Assembly: GCA_902685375.1 (NCBI GenBank)
Contig: LR738557.1
Span: 24,637,501-24,701,500 of the forward strand
Source: Neostethus bicornis
Lineage: Eukaryota > Chordata > Actinopteri > Atheriniformes > Phallostethidae
Length of the DNA: 64,000 bases
Reading direction: 5' to 3'
Part shown: one piece after another, positions 57,536 to 64,000 of the stretch
Layout: each line of letters starts with the position of its first letter
How positions within the stretch are numbered: the first letter of the stretch is position 1
The notes under the pieces: model-generated
What the model was told of the DNA's origin: nothing
What the model saw: only the letters and a program-made list of their open reading frames with translations
Databases searched by the model: none
Made by a program: the position numbers and the translations under genes

Positions 57536-57770
57536 AGATACAGGCCTGGAACAGTCGCCATTCCAGCGTCTGGTCAGAGAGATTGCTCAAGATTTTAAAA
57601 CTGATTTGCGCTTCCAGAGTGCAGCTATCGGTGCTCTCCAGGAAGCAAGTGAGGCGTACTTGGTTGGCCTGTTTGAAGACACCAACTTGTGTGCAATCCA
57701 CGCAAAAAGGGTTACCATCATGCCCAAGGACATCCAGCTGGCCCGGCGAATCAGAGGAGAGCGTGCTTGA
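57536..57770 (+). pseudogene. h3-3: histone H3.3 C-terminal retrocopy fragment, copy 2
   Basis: No difference from the copy at 32778-33012 was seen, including the same internal deletion and frameshift after RYRPGTVA, the H3.3-type SAAIG, the stop (57768-57770) and the flanking AAGTT repeats. It therefore arose by duplication of the whole unit, not by a second insertion. Confidence 0.95.
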
Positions 57771-57789
57771 TCGAAAAGTTCTATTAACC

Positions 57790-60695
57790 TGAATGTAGAT
57801 GTTTCACCAGACTGTGTTTTTCATTCCAATAATGTTTTATTTGGTGCAGGAAGTCTTTTAATCTCCCAGTGAGCTGGAGCATGTGGCCTCCTTGTCCTGT
57901 TCATAATGATACCAAGTTACTGGTTCTTGTCCATGTATCGGTCTTATATTGAAAGTGTTTCTTAGAGTTGTATTTTTACATTTGTTTGTTTGTGATTTTT
58001 TTTTTTTTTCACGGCATCCATTGAACAAATGAGCTTTGTCAACAGCCATCCGGACTTTCATGTCCAGGAAGCTATTGAAATATTTGTATGTTCTTTTGAA
58101 ATTCGTCACTGCCGAAGGGCTGTTCCTCAATCACTGGGAATACCCCATCATTGTCTTAAGACTTCTCAGCTTGAGAAGTGCGGCATATGTGAAATGATCC
58201 GTAAATCGCTCTCTTGCGCGTGTAAGGAAGGTCTCTCAGACCTTAAAAACAGTGGAATCTTAATGACAGTTATTTTGTCACAGTGCGCTGTGATCACACA
58301 TATAGAATAAATCCAAGTTAATTTAATCACATTGTGATTGTCATCCTCACACAGCTCTCTTTATTAATGCCTCTTTCACAAGTAAAACTCAATGTTGTCA
58401 TTTTAATTGAAAAATAGACTTCGCCCGGAATAAAAAGACAGAACAACAAGTACAACTGTTGTATAGCTGCATTTTAAAAGGGCCACATGTAGCCGTAAAA
58501 TGTTTTGCAAGATGGCGAGATGAAAACAAATATTCTTCTGTGTATTTTCAGTTGAGAGTCCATGGACAGCAGCTGGAGGTACTCTCTGTATTGAGGCAAC
58601 GGGATTACGAACGACATTTCTGCAATGAAGCCTGGGGTCTTGGCATTGGCGATGCTTGTGTCTCTTGGTTATTAAAGGGTTACAAAAGCAGGCGTCTCTG
58701 CTTCGGAACTTGATGAGGTACTATTGTACAATAATAAGCATAATTATAAAAATAATTAAAGGGTTTTTTGTTGATAAAAAGTCACTTTGGTTTATGTTTG
58801 AAGTGTTGCATTGCTCAGAGGATTGTATGTATGACGTCACAGTTTGGTTTGGTAGTCACTCAGGCTGTCTGTGGCAGCTCTTGCATAAAGTCATTATTAT
58901 TCTAATGCATCTCAGTCTGTTGTATACAGAACCGTACAAAGAGCGTCCACAGCTTAGCTGGTCGGTGGTTGTAGCTGTACCAGCACCTTTTTGTTGCTTT
59001 TCTCTTGGATGAAAATGGATAGAAACGTCTTGATGTATGGCAATAATCCAAACAAGATGTCCTGAGTTCAGGCACTTAGTTCAGTTGACAAGATATGTGA
59101 GAAGCTGGTATGAGCTCAATGAGACGATCTATCATTTGCAAGCATTTTCTAGCTGGTGGAATAATTTGTATGCTCTTGAGATCAATGAAAATGACGCAAA
59201 TCATTGTACAGTTCCCATTTGTAATCAGCAGAGGAATTTCTAAAAGCTAAGGGCCAGTAAAGTGAAGCGTTTTACTTAAAGGGCCAGTCAAGCTCTGGAC
59301 AGCCATTCATGAGCTCCTGAGATGTTCCTGTGACTAACTGTAGGAGATGTATTCACACCTCTGTATCCATCTAAAAGATAACCTTCCAGCAGTTATTGTT
59401 CATGTCAACGACACCCAGGCCACACAGGAGCTGCTCCAACTCATTTTTATCAAAGATCTTGATCAGATCAATTAGAATTACTCAGTGAATCTCTGAAGGA
59501 TGAGATCAGCTCACTGAATGACATGGTCACTATCTTTCCTTGGACTGTATTTATGTTGATTAATGCCATTTGAGCACCATTTAAGTTCAACGTGGAACAC
59601 AGTATGTCAGTTGAAAGTCTGCGTACCCACGTTGAGTTACAGTCTGAATGTTATTATTGAAAGAATCCTGGAAGTTTTAAAGTAATTCTCATTTTTAGTT
59701 GCAGCCTGTTTGTGTTACTATAAGAATGATTTCAAAGACTATTTTAAATGCAGTGAAACTATTTTATTTGAAACATGTTGTTTAAATCTTTTGTGAGTGG
59801 AGTCCAAATATGGATCTTCTTTCCAAACAAACTTAATGCATCCTGATTTGAAGTTGAGTGCTTCCAAGTAGATTTGAGTTTTCCTCAGTTGAGCTGAATT
59901 AAGATAATTCTTCAAAGTTTTTGCTTTTCTCATTCCAAGAATGTTTTATTTGGTGTAGGAAGCCTTCAAGGGCTGGAGGATGTGACCTTCTCATTCCATT
60001 CGTAAAGATACCAACATACTTTGTAAATGTTTGGAATTGAATTATTTTCTCGTAAACACTGTTAAATCCCTGAGCTTTATCAAAAGCTATCCCGAGTTTC
60101 ATGGTAACTGCTCATATGCAGGAAGCGATTGAAATGAGTGTGAGCTCTTGACAGTTTTCACTGAAATACCCCACTGCTGAGTACTGTTCCTCAGCAGGTT
60201 AGTTGTGTTAATCTGAATGATGTTTTTCTAGATTTTCTTATGTTTTTTTCTTCACATGCGGCATTTGGGATTAATTTGGAATGTGGAGTTGTTTGTGCTT
60301 TTAGATGACTTCCAGGTCTGACAGGGCAGGTTATGTGTTTAAGGTTACCACCAAAGCCTGCTCTGGGAATACTCTTCGAACTTCTCAGCTTGAAGCAGGG
60401 TGGCATATGTGAGATGATCTGTAAATGATAATCGCGGAAGGGCTCTCAGACCTTAAAAACAGTGGAATTTCAATGACAGTTATTTTGTCGTAGTGCGCTG
60501 TGATCCCACATACAGAATAAATCCAAGAGTTAATTTAATCACATTGTGATTGTCATCCTCACACAGCTCTCTTTCTACATGCCTCTATCAACTACAGCTA
60601 TGATGCAATGTACTCATTTGGACGTGGACATTTGATTTACTCCAGAATTAAAGGGACAGAACTGAAAGGACATCTGTTGTATAGCTGAATTACAA
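57790..60695. other. unit 5 internal subrepeats, no supported gene
   Basis: Near-identical to 33030-35935. Only scattered single-base differences and small indels are visible (for example an extra G near 58844). Confidence 0.55.
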
Positions 60696-60700
60696 CAGGG

Positions 60701-61150
60701 TCACATGCAGCCCGGTCGCGTTTTACAACATAGAATAAATTGCTTGATTAAAAAAAATATTCTCATCTGTATTTCCAGTTGTAACAGGACGCTCTGTTTA
60801 ATATATTTTCCTTTTGGGGCTGACTGTACAGAACAACCACGAGGCAGTATTTTATTTAGTTCCAGAAAACAATGCAAAATCTGGAGTTTCAAGCGGCATT
60901 GCCAGGGCTCCTGCTCCGTTTTTTATTATATCGCCCGATTTCCTGATCTTCTGAAATCACTGGATGAGTGCCTCCTTGTTTTCATATATGGTGGTCACAG
61001 CCCAACTATAAAATTCCATCTGAAGGCAGATGACCCACGACTTCGTCAAGTACACAAGTATGTGATGGAGACTAAAAAAACGGGTAAAGCCACCGAGATC
61101 AGAGAAGAACACATGCACTTTATGTGAAATAATCTGTCTCATGATCAAAT
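60701..61150 (-). pseudogene. hAT (ZMYM1-like) transposase fragment, copy 4
   Basis: Minus-strand frame KVHVFFSDLGGFTRFFSLHH … EFYSWAVTTIYENKEALIQ, stopping at 60957. The left part is unit-1-like and the right part unit-4-like, so the unit switch falls inside this segment. Confidence 0.78.
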
Positions 61151-61159
61151 TCAGTTGGT

Positions 61160-62215
61160 GAGCTTAGCAGCGTTATGTCACCAGCTGCCACTTGTCTCTG
61201 TGTTTGAAAAGGTAAATGTTCTTAGTAAAGGACTGTGAGGAAACTATAAGACAGATATGAGACAGATACACAGAAAGAGTTACTTCTTGTTGTTTATTCA
61301 AGAACACCTTGATAATGTTTTAACACGTCACACGGCAATCATCCTAAGAAAGTTCAACGTTGACTTCACTGGACTTTGAATTCAGATGGTACTATTAAGT
61401 CCTCAAAGAGTTTGCACAGGTGCAGAGAGCCACAAGGCAGGTATATAGTCACCTGTGCACTTTGTGTATGTCTCACTGTTTAAGACCTTCCTGTTGTCCA
61501 TTCTTAGACCCTGGGTCAAAACGTCCTGTATTCATTAAATCAGAACATTTCATTAAGTTAAAATTTCAGTAGATTTTATGAGTAAATCCACACTGTATGT
61601 TTGTGTAAACTTCCTTTTGGATTCTCCCTTTTCTCAAAATCCACAGAAAGTACAAATATAAATAAAATCACATCTCCATGGCATATAATAAATTCACGGT
61701 CAGTTTGGCCAAATTAACTTTTCTAAGACTCTGTTTTACAAGCTTAACAAAAAAAAATCTGTTGTTAGAAGAGCCTCATTTTAAAAATAAAGTACTTAAA
61801 CGTGATTTTTTTTTTTTAATCACGCCCAGATTTTGAGCCTTCATAGTGCTATAAAAAAGGCTCCTCCATCTGTGAATTTGGAAATCTAGTTAAAATTATT
61901 AAAAAGAAGGAAGTTCTTGTTAATTTTCTTAAAACCAAATTGAACTAATTTTGAAATAAATGCAAAGACTTTTCGATCGAATTCTCAATTCAAACCCAAG
62001 TAAAAACAATATGAAAACAAAACCAGGAGTGTGTCCTCTAGAACGTAAAAAAATAAGAAAAAAAAACTTCAAACGAACAGAAATAAAGTGTGTGCTTCAT
62101 CCATGTTTGATTGTTAGTGTTATAGATCAGAAAAATGGAGACTAGTTCAGTAGGCTTTAGATCGGTCTGTCCTTTAATTAGATGTTCGTCTTTGCTCCTG
62201 CATACGTGTTCATGT
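61160..62215. other. non-coding, downstream of RB1 copy 5
   Basis: Closely follows 51740-52785. No gene seen. Confidence 0.4.
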
Positions 62216-62220
62216 TAAGC

Positions 62221-62898
62221 TCATTTCCGTCTGTTTTGTGGTAGATGTGGATTCTCTGGATTTGATTTGATCGTCTTCATCTTGGCCATCCCCATAAAGC
62301 GTAACCTCTTTAGAAGATTTGGAGAGATGACTAAATGCCCACGCCGCTTGAGAGCGTTGCTGGAGGCGCTGACCATTTGATTAACTTTCTTAAATCAGTT
62401 TGCAAATGACTCGCCGATAGATACCAGCATCTCGGAGCGAGGAGATGGCATGCTTTGGTGAATGCCCGGATGCTTCAGAGGGGACACATACACTTTGTTT
62501 GGGTACTACGAACTTTTGGGAACTAGCAGAGGTTTCTTTGGGATTTTGTAGTTGCTCCGTGGAATTTCCGGTATTGGAGAAAGGGGGTGCGAATTCGGAA
62601 ATGCACACTGCAGAATATTGCTGTCGAGTTTTTGCATGAAGACTTGATTGTAGAAAACTATGATGGAGTCATACTGATTGTTTTAGATCAACACAAGCTT
62701 GAATGTATTTTGGTTTGTGTTGGGCAGATCTCTGGATGCCATGACAATTGACTTGAAGTGAAGGTTGGTGTCCTTCACTTTGCATATAGCTCATATTTGT
62801 GGCGGAGAGTGTGCTTGAAAACGGTCCAGATTTTTTGGCTCCAGCTCAGGGCGGCCAGCCAGGACGTTGGCGCAGAGTGTCCTCATCTCAATGACTTC
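62221..62898 (-). pseudogene. rb1: RB1 C-terminal fragment, copy 5
   Basis: The minus strand reads, in one frame with two stops, PLSPIPEIPRSNYKIPKKPL, then YPNKVYVSPLKHPGIHQSMP and SPRSEMLVSIGESFAN, stop, and FKKVNQMVSASSNALKRRGH with SPNLLKRLRFMG to TGA at 62221. The blocks match human RB1 TLSPIPHIPRSPYKFP, YISPLKSP, LVSIGESF, INQMV and LKKLRF in order. The PRS-x-YK cluster and SIGESF make RB1 a better match than p107 or p130. Stops make it non-coding. Confidence 0.93.
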
Positions 62899-63149
62899 TA
62901 TAAAAAATATAAATGGAAAATAACCCATTCAACTAGCAAGAAAATGCACTTTTATCATACGCATGCAGCCCACAGTTTGTGTTTTAGTCGTTTTGAGGGC
63001 AGAACTCACATCTCTTCCTCATATGTGCTCTAGCTGGGGAAGTGACTATTGTAGCTTCAGTGACTATCAGGAGCTCCTGCACTCTGAACAGCTTTCATAA
63101 ATGCCGCTGAGGCTTCTTTGCAGGACATATGCTTCCTTCTTCCAATGAG

Positions 63150-64000
63150 TAATCCTATAAAATCCACTTTTAACATCACACACTGTGAATGCTTTAGCTT
63201 TAGATATGTCTGGAATAACTGTCTCTGCGGTTTGGATCAATGCACACTCTATGTTTACCTTTCTGCTTTTGAACTACCACCATGCTACTGGTCCAATCAG
63301 TGCTACAGTCCACTAGGGTGATAATACCTCTGCGCGCCAGATCCGTAAGCTCTTCTTTTAGCGGCTTCATCATGGCAACTGGTACTTTTCGCTTTGGGAG
63401 TTGTACTGGCTTCACGCTCATGTCCACCTCCATTTTATATTCGCCTTCCAGACTTCTGAAGACTTCGCCTTCCGTCTCCTTTGAACGCATCAACAAAATC
63501 TATCTTAATCTGCTCAAATGTCCATGGTTGTCCTCTTCCTTTGTCACAACACTATGAATGTCCATAATGTTTACATGGTGTACCTTAATCAATTTCATAG
63601 CCTCACTGGCTCTTTTCCCTATCAGTGGCACAGTACAGTCTTTGTCTACCACCTGGAATTCTAGCTGGTACAGGCTTTGGTTCCTGGGGTTTCTCACTTT
63701 CATTATTACCCAGTGGCTTGACAAGCACAGAATTTGTCTTCTAAAGTCTTACCTCCTTCACCTACCTCCAGGTGAACTGGTAACACATTACATGTAGCTC
63801 AACAATCAATCTGAAAACTTACCAGTTTTCTGCCTAAGATGCAAATAGTTTAATATCGTTACTTTCTTCACTGTCTTCTGATTTTTGTTTTGTTCTTCAT
63901 GTTTAACACAGAATGTCCACATTCTCACTTTCACATTCTGTAACATTGTGTACAGTTCTCTTACGTCATGTTTCAGGACGGGTTTTACACTTAGCTGCAA
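63150..64000 (-). mobile_element. gag-pol: Ty3/gypsy element 2 (minus), copy 4, truncated by window end
   Basis: RT start (VQLPKRKVPVAMMKPLKEEL, ARRGIITLVDCSTDW), then the protease region (VPLIGKRASEAMKLIKVHHV) and gag fragments, nearly identical to 53715-54600. The RT active site is deleted by the same 63146-63165 join as in unit 4. Confidence 0.88.

Larger units (their letters stand above)
56200..64000. repeat. array unit 5 (mosaic), runs off the window
   Basis: 56200-60930 is nearly identical to 31440-36170 (including the H3.3 insert). From about 60945 the sequence follows unit 4 instead (for example tcttctgaaatcactggatgagtg with cctccttgttttc, and the tatgagacagatacac block at 61250). 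It continues in step with unit 4 (offset about 9427) to the end of the window. Confidence 0.88.

Overview
The window looks like teleost fish nuclear DNA. It is AT-rich and full of microsatellites, LINE 3' fragments with the teleost-type reverse-transcriptase tail, hAT and Ty3/gypsy remnants, and short non-autonomous DNA transposons. It contains one clearly recognisable multi-exon host gene. There is no bacterial-type gene organisation, and no rRNA, tRNA or CRISPR array was seen. The species cannot be named from the sequence alone.

Left part (1-14 kb). The one well-supported host gene is arl6ip5 (PRA1 family protein 3) on the minus strand. It has three exons (12701-12523, 10761-10544, 8827-8652) with consensus splice sites and correct phase, and encodes about 190 residues. 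A weaker candidate is an unrecognised two-exon plus-strand gene (2314-2450 and 6511-6613), convergent with arl6ip5 and preceded by a CTCF-like motif. Around and inside them are LINE fragments (two inverted pairs), a nested pair of terminal-inverted-repeat elements, a TTAA-flanked MITE, a 33-bp minisatellite inside a LINE reading frame, and CA/TG/AT microsatellites.

Middle part (14-31 kb). A degenerate Ty3/gypsy element starts with a candidate 5' LTR near 13.94 kb. It carries broken gag, protease, RT, RNase H and integrase segments. Its pol region is tandemly duplicated with a period near 2.5 kb. Integrase remains are followed by a hAT dimerisation-domain segment, and this combination is itself tandemly duplicated with a period near 2.6 kb. 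From 25 to 31 kb lie diverged non-coding repeats, a LINE RNase H remnant, and an RTE-like LINE interrupted by a fragment resembling the C-terminal region of the DExH helicase DHX29.

Right part (31.4-64 kb). This is a complex direct-repeat array. Its units mix pieces of a minus-strand hAT transposase, a second minus-strand gypsy family, a LINE tail, and processed fragments of two host chromatin/cell-cycle genes. The host fragments are the C-terminal half of retinoblastoma protein RB1 (five copies on the minus strand, all with lesions) and the C-terminal 69 residues of histone H3.3 (two copies on the plus strand). A third unit has an empty site where the H3.3 piece sits in the others. The last unit is a mosaic: its left part is nearly identical to the first unit (about 31.4-36.3 kb) and its right part to the fourth unit (about 51.6-54.6 kb), which suggests unequal exchange or gene conversion. 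All RB1, H3.3 and transposon segments in the array look non-functional.
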